DNA of 64,000 bases from Nocardia terpenica. Lineage in GTDB: Bacteria > Actinomycetota > Actinomycetes > Mycobacteriales > Mycobacteriaceae. How positions within the stretch are numbered: position 1 is the first letter of the stretch; every line of letters starts with the position of its first letter. The position numbers and the translations under genes are program-made. Where the stretch lies: the NCBI RefSeq assembly GCF_013186535.1, contig NZ_JABMCZ010000002.1:1612001-1676000 (forward strand), read 5' to 3'. Below are positions 9,171-17,438 of the stretch, piece by piece. The notes under the pieces were generated by a model that made no database searches, was not told the origin of the DNA, and saw nothing but the letters and a program-made list of their open reading frames with translations.

Positions 9171-10336
9171 ATTGGCTGACCCGGCACAAGATGCTGCTGG
9201 CGAATCTGGGCCTGGTGCTGGCGCTGGTGATCGGCGCGTCGTACCTGGCGGTGAGCGTGATGCGGGTGAACCCGCTGCGCCGAACCTACACGGTCACGGT
9301 CGATCTCGATCGTTCCGGCGGTCTGCAACCGGGCAACGACGTGACGCTGCGCGGCTACCGCATCGGCAAGGTGAACTCCATCGTGCTGGCCGACCACGGC
9401 GCGTCCATCGCCGCCGAGGTGCAGATCGACAACCGGTACCGCATTCCGTCCGACGCCCGGGTCGCGGTGCAGGCGCTGTCCGGCGCGGGCGAGCAGTACA
9501 TCGACTTCCGGCCCGAGACCGACCGGGGTCCGTTCCTCGGCAACGGGTCGGTGGTGCGCTTCGACCCGCAGCGAGTGTCGACGCCGACGCCGATCGTGTC
9601 GGTGCTCGAAAACTCCAGCGCGTTCATCTCCCAGATCGACCCGAACCGGTTCAGCAGCATCCTCAACGACCTGGACACCGCGCTCAGCGGCGGCCCGGAT
9701 CAGCTGCGCAATATGATCGACGCGCTGAGCGAGGTCACCGCCGGTCTGGACAATCTGCTGCCGCAGACCACGAATCTGCTCACGAACCTGCGCACCATCG
9801 CGTCCACCACCTCCGACGCCCAGCCGGATCTCGGTACCCTGACCCGCAATTCGGGCGCGCTGCTGTCCCAGTTCAACAATGCCGACGACGAGCTGCGGCG
9901 GGTGCTGGACAAGGCGCCCGGTCAGCTGCAACAGCTCGGCGCGGTGCTGGACAAGACCGCCGATCCGATCACGAACCTGGCCACCAACTTCGCGGCCATC
10001 ACCAAGGCGGCGCAGCTGCGCGTTCCCGCGCTGCGGGCGCTGTTCCCCTCGCTGGTGGTCGGCAGCTCGGCCATGGGCGTCCCGGCGCACGACGGTGAGT
10101 TCTACACCATCACCGATATCTGGCCGCGGCCGTTCTGCCAGTACAGCACCAAACCGACGGCGCCGTACGTGGCCTTGGACGGCACGCTGCCGAAGTGGAA
10201 CTATTGCAGCAATCCGCCGCCGGATCAACAGATTCGCGGTTCGGCGAACGCGCCGCGGCCCGACGTGCCCAACAACGGCGCCCAGATGCCGGCAGGGGTC
10301 GATCCGAACGAGCGGACCCTGCCCCCGGTGCGGTGA
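9167..10336 (+). CDS. mceF: Mce family protein F
   Basis: This is the last Mce subunit, 389 residues, again starting at an ATGA overlap. It has an N-terminal membrane helix (about residues 9-29), an MlaD domain with LQPGNDVTLRGYRIGKVNSI and SGAGEQYIDFRPE, a helical region, and a C-terminal soluble part of about 100 residues with several Cys and Trp residues. An extended tail is common for F subunits. After it comes a 100-nt gap before the accessory gene, so mceF closes the tightly coupled part of the operon. Confidence 0.92.
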   Translation: MNWLTRHKMLLANLGLVLALVIGASYLAVSVMRVNPLRRTYTVTVDLDRSGGLQPGNDVTLRGYRIGKVNSIVLADHGASIAAEVQIDNRYRIPSDARVAVQALSGAGEQYIDFRPETDRGPFLGNGSVVRFDPQRVSTPTPIVSVLENSSAFISQIDPNRFSSILNDLDTALSGGPDQLRNMIDALSEVTAGLDNLLPQTTNLLTNLRTIASTTSDAQPDLGTLTRNSGALLSQFNNADDELRRVLDKAPGQLQQLGAVLDKTADPITNLATNFAAITKAAQLRVPALRALFPSLVVGSSAMGVPAHDGEFYTITDIWPRPFCQYSTKPTAPYVALDGTLPKWNYCSNPPPDQQIRGSANAPRPDVPNNGAQMPAGVDPNERTLPPVR

Positions 10337-10437
10337 GTGGCATACTCGCCGACAGAACCCGTCCGGCCCGGGCGTGCCCGGGTCGATCCGGCTACACGGT
10401 GTGCGCACGCGCGCCGGGAAAGTGACAGGTCTATTCG

Positions 10438-11247
10438 ATGTCCGATGACGACGCTGCCAAGGAGAACGTGACGCCCGACGCCGACGCGACCGCGAAGGTC
10501 GAACGGCCGCAGGGCAGCACCGACGCGGACGCACCGGCCGGTGCGGAATCGGCCGCGGCCGACGCCGAGAAGACCGTGCAGGTCGAGCGGCCCGCGCCGG
10601 AGCGGGGGCGCACGAGCTGGTTGCCGATCGCGGCGGCGTTCGCCGCCGGCGTATTGCTGGTGGGCGCGGTGACCGCGGTCGTGGTGTTCTGGCGGCAGGC
10701 CGACGATCGCGGCAATCAGCTCGACGCCCGCGACCAGTCGACGCGCGCCGCCTGCGATTTCGGCAAGGCGGTCGCCAGCTACGACGCCAAGAATCTGGAC
10801 AACTACTTCAAGACGGTCAACGATCTGTCGACCGGGGAGTGGGGCCAGTTCTTCGGCGGGGCCTCCTCCGCGCTGAAGGACGCGATGGTCAGCGTGCAGG
10901 CCCGCTCCAAGCTGGACGAGATCCACTGCGCCTGGGAGTCGGGCAACGACAGCGAGGCCAATGTGGTGCTGGTCATCACCCAGGAGCAGACCAATTCCGC
11001 GGTGCCGCAGCCGAACAAGCTGACCATCCCGGGCGTCGCGCAGATGGAGAAGAAGAACGGCAAGTGGCTGGTCGCCAAGTTCGACTCGCCGGTCACCAAG
11101 GGCATGGGCCCGGGCGCACCGGCGGCGCCGGGCGCACCCGCGCCGGGTGGCCCGCAGGCCCCGGGTGCTCCGCAGGGCGATCAGCAGCAGCCGCCCGCCG
11201 GTCCGCAGGCCCCCGCGCAGAGCGCCCCGGCCCCGCAGGGTCGCTGA
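10438..11247 (+). CDS. Mce-associated membrane protein
   Basis: This 269-residue protein is a Mas-type accessory factor; such proteins follow mceF in many operons and stabilise the Mce complex. Residues 1-60 are acidic and probably cytoplasmic. One membrane helix runs from about residue 62 to 85. An extracytoplasmic alpha/beta domain (about 95-220, with DFGKAVASYDAKNLDNYF near its start) has the nuclear-transport-factor-like fold known for the family. The last 50 residues are a Pro/Gly/Ala/Gln repeat-like tail. Only one such gene follows this operon; two or more are common elsewhere. Confidence 0.85.
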   Translation: MSDDDAAKENVTPDADATAKVERPQGSTDADAPAGAESAAADAEKTVQVERPAPERGRTSWLPIAAAFAAGVLLVGAVTAVVVFWRQADDRGNQLDARDQSTRAACDFGKAVASYDAKNLDNYFKTVNDLSTGEWGQFFGGASSALKDAMVSVQARSKLDEIHCAWESGNDSEANVVLVITQEQTNSAVPQPNKLTIPGVAQMEKKNGKWLVAKFDSPVTKGMGPGAPAAPGAPAPGGPQAPGAPQGDQQQPPAGPQAPAQSAPAPQGR

Positions 11248-11274
11248 AACCGTAGTCGCACAGGCGTTTCCGTG

Positions 11275-11309
11275 CCTCCGGCGATGGGGCAGTCCACCAT
11301 CGCCGGAGG
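11275..11309. terminator. hairpin between convergent mas and rnhA
   Basis: CCTCCGGCGATGG and CCATCGCCGGAGG pair perfectly over 13 bp around a 9-nt loop. It lies between the stop codons of the Mce-associated gene and the RNase HI gene and can act for both strands. Confidence 0.7.
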
Positions 11310-11322
11310 TCCTCGGCTGCGC

Positions 11323-11841
11323 TCAGAACAGGGTGAGCGCGTCGGTCTTCGGCGGCTCCGGCTCGGCTAACGGCGGCAGGTCGGCGACGGCGGTGGTGGG
11401 GGCGGAGTTTCCGTCCTGTGCCGCCCGCGCGGCCTCGCCGGCCAGCTTGTCGGCCTGCTCGTTGAAGTAGTTGCCCACGTGCCCGCGCACCCAGCGGAAT
11501 CGCACCGGGCCGGGCCGCGACGCGATGGCCTGATCGATGCCCCGGACCAGCTCGAGGTTCTTCACCGGCTCGCCGGATGCGGTGCGCCAGCCCTTGAGCC
11601 GCCAGGTCGGCAGCCATTCCGAGGCGCACTTGATCGCGTACAGCGAATCGCTCTCGATGAGCAGCGGATCCGGGCCGGGGTGGGCGAGGATCGCCTCCAG
11701 CACCGCGCGTAGCTCGGCGACCTGGTTGGTGCCGCTGGCCGCCCCGCCGCTGGCCGAGGTGCCCTGATGATTGACCCACGCCCAGCCGATGGCGCCCCCG
11801 GGATTGCGCAGGCACGATCCGTCGGTGCTCACGATGATCAT
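11323..11841 (-). CDS. rnhA: ribonuclease HI
   Basis: This 172-residue enzyme cleaves the RNA strand of RNA-DNA hybrids. The RNase H fold is recognisable from the four metal-binding acids: Asp in STDGSC near the N-terminus, Glu in NQVAELRAV, Asp in IESDSLYAI and Asp in NEQADKLA. WVRGHVGNYFNEQADKLA is the conserved His-loop and last strand. The last 25 residues are a non-conserved tail. The frame extends upstream to 11949, but the ATG at 11841 places the catalytic strand at residue 2, as is normal. The protein is cytosolic. Confidence 0.9.
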   Translation of the reverse strand: MIIVSTDGSCLRNPGGAIGWAWVNHQGTSASGGAASGTNQVAELRAVLEAILAHPGPDPLLIESDSLYAIKCASEWLPTWRLKGWRTASGEPVKNLELVRGIDQAIASRPGPVRFRWVRGHVGNYFNEQADKLAGEAARAAQDGNSAPTTAVADLPPLAEPEPPKTDALTLF

Positions 11842-11851
11842 GGTCGCCACC

Positions 11852-12364
11852 CTACGCAATCCTGCCGACAAGGTCGGTGCCGTGGAATTCCTCGATCTCC
11901 CTGCGTAACTGCGATTCGCTGCGGCGCAGGGCCGACCGCGCCGCGGCATCGACGAGCCACGAGCGCAGCCGGCCCGCGGGTCCGCGCGGCGGGCGGTAGT
12001 CGGCCTCCGAGGTCAGTACCGACCGACCGTAGCCGAGCGGATCGAATTGCAGGGTCAGCGTGCCCAGCGCCCCGGCGGGATCGGACTGCGCAGGCACCGC
12101 CTTCCCCGGTCGGCGCCTGCGCAGCGTGTATCCGATCACCGCGTTCCGGCGGTACTCGGTGATCTCGTACTCGACCGTGGGGCGCCACAACCCGAACCGG
12201 AAGGCGGCGGCATACACAGCGCCCGGCCCGTGGCCGACCTCGCCGACCGGTTCGAAGGCTGTGCTGCCGAACATCCAGTCCGGCACGAACAGGTGGTTCT
12301 CGGTGTACGTGAAGGCGACCTCGACCGGAGCCCCGACATCGCTCGCGTACCTGATGTGGCCCAT
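11852..12364 (-). CDS. SRPBCC (START-like) family protein
   Basis: This 170-residue protein shows the pattern of the SRPBCC/polyketide cyclase superfamily: an N-terminal strand (HIRYASDVGAPVEVAFTYTE), a loop with FVPDWMFG, and a C-terminal helix. Such proteins bind hydrophobic ligands; no ligand can be named. ATG 12364 is chosen because AGGGGAG stands about 8 nt before it. The gene starts just upstream of rnhA on the same strand, with an 11-nt gap, so the two may share a transcript. Confidence 0.72.
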   Translation of the reverse strand: MGHIRYASDVGAPVEVAFTYTENHLFVPDWMFGSTAFEPVGEVGHGPGAVYAAAFRFGLWRPTVEYEITEYRRNAVIGYTLRRRRPGKAVPAQSDPAGALGTLTLQFDPLGYGRSVLTSEADYRPPRGPAGRLRSWLVDAAARSALRRSESQLRREIEEFHGTDLVGRIA

Positions 12365-12459
12365 CGGCTTTGCTCCCCTGTTCCACGGCTGCCGATAAAC
12401 TACTACACAATTCCTCTTTATTGAGCGATTACCGGAAAATAACGCGAGGTCTGAATCGG

Positions 12460-13659
12460 TCAGTTGTCCAATTGTCCGACGATGTGCTCGGCGATCGGTA
12501 GCGCGGAGGTGGCCGCGGGGGACGGCGCGTTGAGCACGTGCACCGAGCGCTCGGTGCGTTCGATGAGGAAGTCGTGCACGAGGGTACCGTCGGGCAGCAC
12601 CGCCTGGGCGCGAATCCCGGCCGGGCGCGGCAACAGATCCGCGATCGTCAATTCCGGGCAGTACCTGCGGCATTCGGCCAGATAACCGCGCTTGAACACC
12701 GAATTGCGCAGCTCCCGCAGCCCGGTTCGCACATTGGCCGCCGCCACGCGGTGAAAACCCCGGTAGCCCAGCACATCTCGGGCATCGCGCAGATCGATGC
12801 TGCCCTTGCGGTAGCCCTCGCGCGCCAGCCCCAGCACCGCGTTCGGCCCCACGGTCAGCTCACCGTCGATGGTCGGGCTCAGATGCACGCCCAGAAACGG
12901 CAGCTCCGGATTCGGGATCGGATAGATGAGCGTGCTCACCAGATCGCTTCGCGCAGGCGGCAATCGGTAGTACTCGCCCCGAAACGGCACGATCCGCAAC
13001 CCGACCGCCACCCCCGCCATCCGCGCCACCCGATCGGCCTGCAACCCCGCACACGCCACCATCCGCCGCGCCCGCCACGACCCCGCGGGCCCCGCCACCG
13101 TCACCCCGTCGGAATCCTCCTCGACAGCGGTAACCTCCGCCCCCATCGCGAACTCACCCCCCGCCGCCCGCACCCGCCCCGCCAACGCCTCGGTCACCCG
13201 CCCGTAATCGACAATCCCCGTCCCCGGCACGAACAACGCCCCCACCCCCGCAATCCGCGGCTCCCGCCGCCTCAACTCCCCCGCATCCAGCAACTCCACC
13301 CCCACCCCATTGGCCACCGCCCGCTCATACAGCCCCCTCATCCGCCCCCGCTCCCCCAAATCCGTAGCCACCAACAACTTCCCACACTCCCGATACGGAA
13401 TCCCCTCCCCCACAGCAAACTCCTTGGTCCACCGCGCCCCCTCCCGACACAGCCGCGCCTTCAAACTCCCCGGCTCGTAATAAATCCCAGAATGAACAAC
13501 CCCACTGTTATGCCCACTCTGATGCACCCCCACCCGCCCCTCCTTCTCCACCACCAACACCCCCACCCCCGGCCACCGCTCCAATATCCGAGCAGCAGTA
13601 GCCACCCCCACAATCCCACCACCAACAACGCAGTAGTCGTACACGAGAGGCAGTCTCAC
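12460..13659 (-). CDS. lhgO: L-2-hydroxyglutarate oxidase
   Basis: This FAD enzyme of 399 residues oxidises L-2-hydroxyglutarate to 2-oxoglutarate. The dinucleotide-binding motif VVGGGIVGVATA lies at the N-terminus, followed by the diagnostic HQSGHNSGVVHSGIYYEP and, further on, FVPGTGIVDY and PFRGEYY. The length fits the LhgO/YgaF family. A GTG at 13659 is taken as the start; the longer frame to 13737 would add residues encoded by a repeat-family hairpin cap and is rejected. The 5' half of the gene on the plus strand looks very C-rich, reflecting an extreme third-position bias. Confidence 0.85.
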   Translation of the reverse strand: MRLPLVYDYCVVGGGIVGVATAARILERWPGVGVLVVEKEGRVGVHQSGHNSGVVHSGIYYEPGSLKARLCREGARWTKEFAVGEGIPYRECGKLLVATDLGERGRMRGLYERAVANGVGVELLDAGELRRREPRIAGVGALFVPGTGIVDYGRVTEALAGRVRAAGGEFAMGAEVTAVEEDSDGVTVAGPAGSWRARRMVACAGLQADRVARMAGVAVGLRIVPFRGEYYRLPPARSDLVSTLIYPIPNPELPFLGVHLSPTIDGELTVGPNAVLGLAREGYRKGSIDLRDARDVLGYRGFHRVAAANVRTGLRELRNSVFKRGYLAECRRYCPELTIADLLPRPAGIRAQAVLPDGTLVHDFLIERTERSVHVLNAPSPAATSALPIAEHIVGQLDN

Positions 13660-13708
13660 ACACCCACCCCCCGCCTCCGCCCCCCTTTCGGCCACAATCC
13701 CCCACCGA

Positions 13709-13735
13709 GATCCCGGCCAAAAGCACGCCGGGACC
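13709..13735 (-). repeat. hairpin cap upstream of lhgO
   Basis: This is a copy of the dispersed 27-bp cap. Arms GATCCCGGC and GCCGGGACC (one mismatch) flank the loop CAAAAGCAC. Read on the minus strand, the order is array, about 220 bp of unique sequence, cap, lhgO. It is the only copy where the array and cap are not adjacent. Confidence 0.8.
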
Positions 13736-13952
13736 AATCTGAGAGGGCTCCACCGGATTACATAGCGGACCCGCCCGCGCCGACCCTCCCGCCCACACGT
13801 TGCCAGCAGCCCAACACTCCTCGTCGACCATCGCTCCTACCGCACGACAACGCGGCGATCATCTCGGCCGCCCGCCGGTTCCTCGCGAGGGCCCGGTGGC
13901 CACCCAACCACCCCTCGCGACGACATGATGGTCCCCTTGGCTGCCCGTTCAC

Positions 13953-14100
13953 GCGGCAACGTGGTGGTCGCCCCAGATCCCTGCGGCAACGTGGTGGTCG
14001 CCCCAGATCCCTGCGGCAGGGCGGTGGTTGTCCCAGATCCCTGCGGCAGGGCGGTGGTCGTGCCAGCCTTGCGGCAAGGCGGTGGTTGCCCCAGATTTCC
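13953..14100. repeat. tandem array of a 30-bp unit
   Basis: Five head-to-tail units begin GCGGCAACG or GCGGCAGGG and end CCCAGATCCCT or a variant. The first two are identical, the fourth is 28 bp and the fifth diverges at its end. The array lies between the end of the 14142-14780 gene and the cap upstream of lhgO. Confidence 0.85.
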
Positions 14101-14140
14101 TCATGCTCCCGCCGAGCGTTAGCGAGGCGGGAGCATGAGG
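14099..14140. terminator. 15-bp stem hairpin after a minus-strand gene
   Basis: CCTCATGCTCCCGCC (14099-14113) and GGCGGGAGCATGAGG (14126-14140) pair perfectly around the loop GAGCGTTAGCGA. It begins 1 nt past the stop codon of the minus-strand gene ending at 14142 and is the likely terminator of that gene. Confidence 0.7.
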
Positions 14141-14141
14141 A

Positions 14142-14780
14142 TCAGATGGTGGTGGTTGGGCCGAAGGTGTGGGAGGTGGCGAGTGGGGTGGTGGGGGCCG
14201 GTCGGGAGTGGCGGCGGAGTTGGACGTTGTGTTGGCCGACCAGAGGGCCGGAGACGGCCACCGTTACCTCGCCGCTGCGGGTATCGAGCTCCGTGCGCAG
14301 GGCGGTGGTGGGCTGGTCGGTGTTGGTCAGGAGGGTGACCAGGTTGGTGTCCACCGTCATGGAGAGTGAATTCGGTTGGGTGGTGGCCAGATTCGCGCCT
14401 ACGTAGGCGTCGCCAAGTAGTTGCAGGCGGGCGCCGAACTCGGTGGGTGCGGGTGGGGTGGGGAGCTCGGTGGGGTGGGGGGCGAGCGGTTCGGGTGCTG
14501 CGGGTGGGTGGGTGCGGAATGCGGTGGGCAGTACGCGGGTTTCGGCCGCCAGGCCCCAGGTGCCGTTCGTGATCAGGGTTTCGGGACTCTCGTGCGGGAT
14601 CGAGTTCGGCGGCGCTGCTTCGGGTAGGGCCGTGCCGGGTGTGGTGAGGCGGCCGGGGTGGTGGGTGGCGTCGGCCATCTGGTTGACGATGTAGGTGCCC
14701 GCGATGACGGTGAGTCCGATGCTGCCCATTCCGGCCAGCACGATGGCGGTGTGCTGGAGAATCTGGACCGGTCGGCGCAT
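14142..14780 (-). CDS. membrane-anchored hypothetical protein
   Basis: I do not recognise this 212-residue protein. It has one membrane helix (about residues 9-32, IVLAGMGSIGLTVIAGTYIV), then a proline/threonine-rich linker to about residue 105. After that comes a soluble domain with alternating hydrophobic residues that could form beta strands (about 110-195). The topology suggests a short cytoplasmic start and an extracytoplasmic bulk. It ends just before a strong hairpin and stands alone, with no coupled neighbours. Confidence 0.6.
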   Translation of the reverse strand: MRRPVQILQHTAIVLAGMGSIGLTVIAGTYIVNQMADATHHPGRLTTPGTALPEAAPPNSIPHESPETLITNGTWGLAAETRVLPTAFRTHPPAAPEPLAPHPTELPTPPAPTEFGARLQLLGDAYVGANLATTQPNSLSMTVDTNLVTLLTNTDQPTTALRTELDTRSGEVTVAVSGPLVGQHNVQLRRHSRPAPTTPLATSHTFGPTTTI

Positions 14781-15136
14781 GACGGTGCGATCCTTTCCCT
14801 CCTACGCGTCATCCAGGTTACTGTGCCGCGCGGTACCCGCCCGAAATCGTGCGGTCGAGATCACACTCGGGGCGGGCACGGCATAAGTTGCAGAATTCTT
14901 TGCGGTGCAGGTGTTTCCATCACACAACGACTGGGTAAACCTCTGGTAGCTGGCGAGCGCTTGCTTCGACTGCCAACTCGAAGACCCCCGGCCAATGGCG
15001 TCCGGTCGGCAACAGGCACGGCGCACCCAAGTTGGCGCTCGTCCGCTCCCGCTCCCGTCGGGGTGAGCGGGCTCGATGGCGCGCCGCCGGTTTCCAGGGC
15101 CGGATGTTCACGCCGGAGGTCGGGCCGCGCGGCGGG
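14781..15136. other. intergenic region with no clear content
   Basis: These 356 bases lie between the 5' end of the 14142-14780 gene and the 3' end of the next minus-strand gene. The G+C content is below the local average in part. Short frames exist on both strands, but none has a convincing start or codon pattern. No repeat-family cap is present. Confidence 0.4.
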
Positions 15137-15931
15137 TCAGTCGAATTGACCTGCCGCGCGGCCTGATCCGGGTGGACCGGCGAACACCTGCGCGATGGTC
15201 AGCCACTCGGCGGCATCGGCCCCGATGGCCTCGATCTTCAGATCGTCCGGATGCCGACGGCGTGTCACCAGCAGGCAGAAGTCCAGCGCGGGGCCCGTCA
15301 CGCGCTGCGCGGCCGATTCCGGCCCCCAGGTCCACAAGCCGTCGCCGTCCGGCGCGGTCAGCTCGATGCGGAACTCCGCCGCGGGCGCGCTGCGGCCCTG
15401 CACCGCATAGGCGTAATCCCTTGTGCGCGCGCCGATATGGGCGATATTGCGCAATCGCGCGGTGGGCACGCGGCGCACGCCGAGCGCATCGGCCACGTCC
15501 TGCCCGTGCGCCCAGGTCTCCATCAGCCGGGCGGTGATCATCATGGCCGCGCTCATCGGCGGCCCGAACCACGGCAGTTTCGTCCCGGCGGGAACGGCGC
15601 GCAGGGCGGTGACCAGCGCGGCCCGGGTCCCGCGCCAGCGGCGCAGCAGCTCGGGTGCCGGGGTCGCGGCCTCCTGCTCGGCGGCCTCGTCGACGAAGGT
15701 CAGCGCCCGCGGCGCGGCCTGCTCGAGCAGCGCGGTGAACGCCGCGGCATCGGTGGCCGACAGTGTGGCCACGCGGTCGGTCCAGGCCAGATGGCCGATC
15801 TGATGGGCGATGGTCCAGCCCGGCGCGGGGGTCGCGCGGGCCCACTCCGCCGGGTCCAGGGGCGCGATCAGCCCGTCCAGTTCCGCGCATTCGGCGTCGA
15901 AGTCGGCCAGCAGCGCCTCGAGATCAGCCAT
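15137..15931 (-). CDS. TIGR03084-type DinB-like metal-binding protein
   Basis: This 264-residue protein belongs to the DinB/mycothiol-dependent maleylpyruvate isomerase-like superfamily. The N-terminal half is a four-helix bundle with the metal-ligand pattern His in TIAHQIGHLAWTD and a second His in METWAHGQDV. A C-terminal domain (about residues 175-260) follows. These proteins are thought to use bacillithiol or mycothiol, or to be metal-dependent transferases; no reaction can be assigned. ATG 15931 is used; the 25 extra codons upstream lack family similarity. Confidence 0.75.
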   Translation of the reverse strand: MADLEALLADFDAECAELDGLIAPLDPAEWARATPAPGWTIAHQIGHLAWTDRVATLSATDAAAFTALLEQAAPRALTFVDEAAEQEAATPAPELLRRWRGTRAALVTALRAVPAGTKLPWFGPPMSAAMMITARLMETWAHGQDVADALGVRRVPTARLRNIAHIGARTRDYAYAVQGRSAPAAEFRIELTAPDGDGLWTWGPESAAQRVTGPALDFCLLVTRRRHPDDLKIEAIGADAAEWLTIAQVFAGPPGSGRAAGQFD

Positions 15932-16021
15932 CGGAATCCTTACCCGTCGCCGCGGGAACGCTCCCGCGCGTCCAGCTTCGCAACGGTAGAAGAAAAATGC
16001 AAGCACGCGTGCTTGTATTGC

Positions 16022-17377
16022 CTACCAGCCGAACAACACCAGATGCACCCCGCCCACCGCCAGGCCGAGCACCGCGCCGTGCAGATACAGCAGCCAGGCG
16101 TCCTGCTCCACCGAGGCGTAGAAGACCTCCATGAACTCGCCCGGCGTGAGGCGCTGTAGCTTGCGCGCCGCGAACGCGTCGATCTTCTCGGCCTGCTCGC
16201 GCGCGAATTCCTCGTCCTCGACCAGGCCGGGCGCCAGCCCCACCGCCGCCCCCGCCGCGCCGACCTTGAGATTGTCGAACTGCCGCCGCCCGAACGCCAT
16301 TCGCACCACCGAGGTGGACCGGCCCAGCTGATGATGGATCTCCTCGGCGATCAGCTGCTCGATGAGCTGACGGGTCTTGTCGCCATTGGGTCCGTCGAGC
16401 AGTTCGGTGGCCAGATTCGGCAGCGTCAGCACCTGGTAGGCCAGGATGTGCGCCAGATCGGAGGCCGCCTGCGGCTGCCGCTTCGCCAGCAGCGCCTGCC
16501 CCCACAGGTATTTGTAGCGCGGCTGCGGATCCCCCGGCTCGAACACCATCTTGACCGCGATGACATTGACGATCACGCCGATCGCCGCCGCCGCGGTCAG
16601 CACCACCGCCCAACTCGGAATCCAGCCGAACACCGGAATCGCCTTGTGCACATGCAGATACAGCGCGAGTAATAATCCGAAGGGCGCGCCCAGGAACCCG
16701 ATGCGCACCATGAAGCGCAGCTCCGGCGCGGCGATCGTGGTCGTGAGATCCTTCAGGATGTGCGGATTGGCGCGCAGATAGCGGATCACGAAGCTCTTGA
16801 TATCGATGAGCTGGTCCACATTGTCGCCCAGCCGCTCGAACCCGCGCCGGGCCAGATTCGGCAACTCCCGCTCCACCCGCTGATAGAGCACCTGCCGCAC
16901 CGACCGCGGCACCACCGCCCACAGCTCCGGATTCTCCCGCCGCATCACATCGTCGACGATCGCGGGCACCTGGTCGCGGGCGAGTTCGGCGATGTAGTCG
17001 GCGATGCCCTCCAGATCGAGTTCGTGGATGAAGTCCTTGGGCTGGCCGATCCGCATGATGGCCATGTCCACGCAGATGCTGGCCATCTTCTCCGCGCGCG
17101 CCGGAATGAACCCCTGAAACCCGACCCGCCGCCCGTCACCGGAGAAGGTCGGCAGCACCTGCACCCGCCGCGGCAGATACGGATACAGCACGTCCAGCCC
17201 CGGAATCCGGATACCGCGGAACTGTAGCGGCCAGAACAGCATCAGCACGCCGGTCCAGTTGGTCAGCCAGCCCGCGAGGGCGCTGAAGATCGGGAAGGTC
17301 ACCAGGTCGACGACGAACTTCGACTGTCCGGTGAGGCGCTCCCAATCCAGGAACACCCCACCGGCCAGTGTCGTCAT
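16022..17377 (-). CDS. DUF445 family membrane protein
   Basis: This 451-residue protein matches the DUF445 family (YheB/YjiN-like). Near the N-terminus it has the conserved membrane motif ALAGWLTNWTGVLMLFWPL. Long helical stretches with a repeated GFQGFIPARAEKMA-type segment follow. Two membrane helices lie in the middle (about residues 225-270) and one at the C-terminus. The biochemical role of DUF445 proteins is not known. The start ATG is preceded by GGGAG. It is transcribed alone, about 60 nt downstream of the alcohol dehydrogenase gene on the same strand. Confidence 0.75.
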   Translation of the reverse strand: MTTLAGGVFLDWERLTGQSKFVVDLVTFPIFSALAGWLTNWTGVLMLFWPLQFRGIRIPGLDVLYPYLPRRVQVLPTFSGDGRRVGFQGFIPARAEKMASICVDMAIMRIGQPKDFIHELDLEGIADYIAELARDQVPAIVDDVMRRENPELWAVVPRSVRQVLYQRVERELPNLARRGFERLGDNVDQLIDIKSFVIRYLRANPHILKDLTTTIAAPELRFMVRIGFLGAPFGLLLALYLHVHKAIPVFGWIPSWAVVLTAAAAIGVIVNVIAVKMVFEPGDPQPRYKYLWGQALLAKRQPQAASDLAHILAYQVLTLPNLATELLDGPNGDKTRQLIEQLIAEEIHHQLGRSTSVVRMAFGRRQFDNLKVGAAGAAVGLAPGLVEDEEFAREQAEKIDAFAARKLQRLTPGEFMEVFYASVEQDAWLLYLHGAVLGLAVGGVHLVLFGW

Positions 17378-17438
17378 GATGTGCTCCCCTAGCGCCGAAG
17401 CGGTTGTGAGATATCGGGATCCTCACATTCTCACAAGA

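Noticed and set aside
12538..14406. A 622-residue plus-strand frame rich in His, Pro and Arg
   Set aside because: It is the complement of lhgO and its C-rich tail. The composition is that of a GC-rich shadow frame with no domain, and it crosses a repeat cap, a tandem array and a terminator.
14802..15026. A 74-residue minus-strand frame in the 14.8-15.1 kb gap
   Set aside because: It has no ribosome site, no hydrophobic or family pattern and no neighbour coupling.
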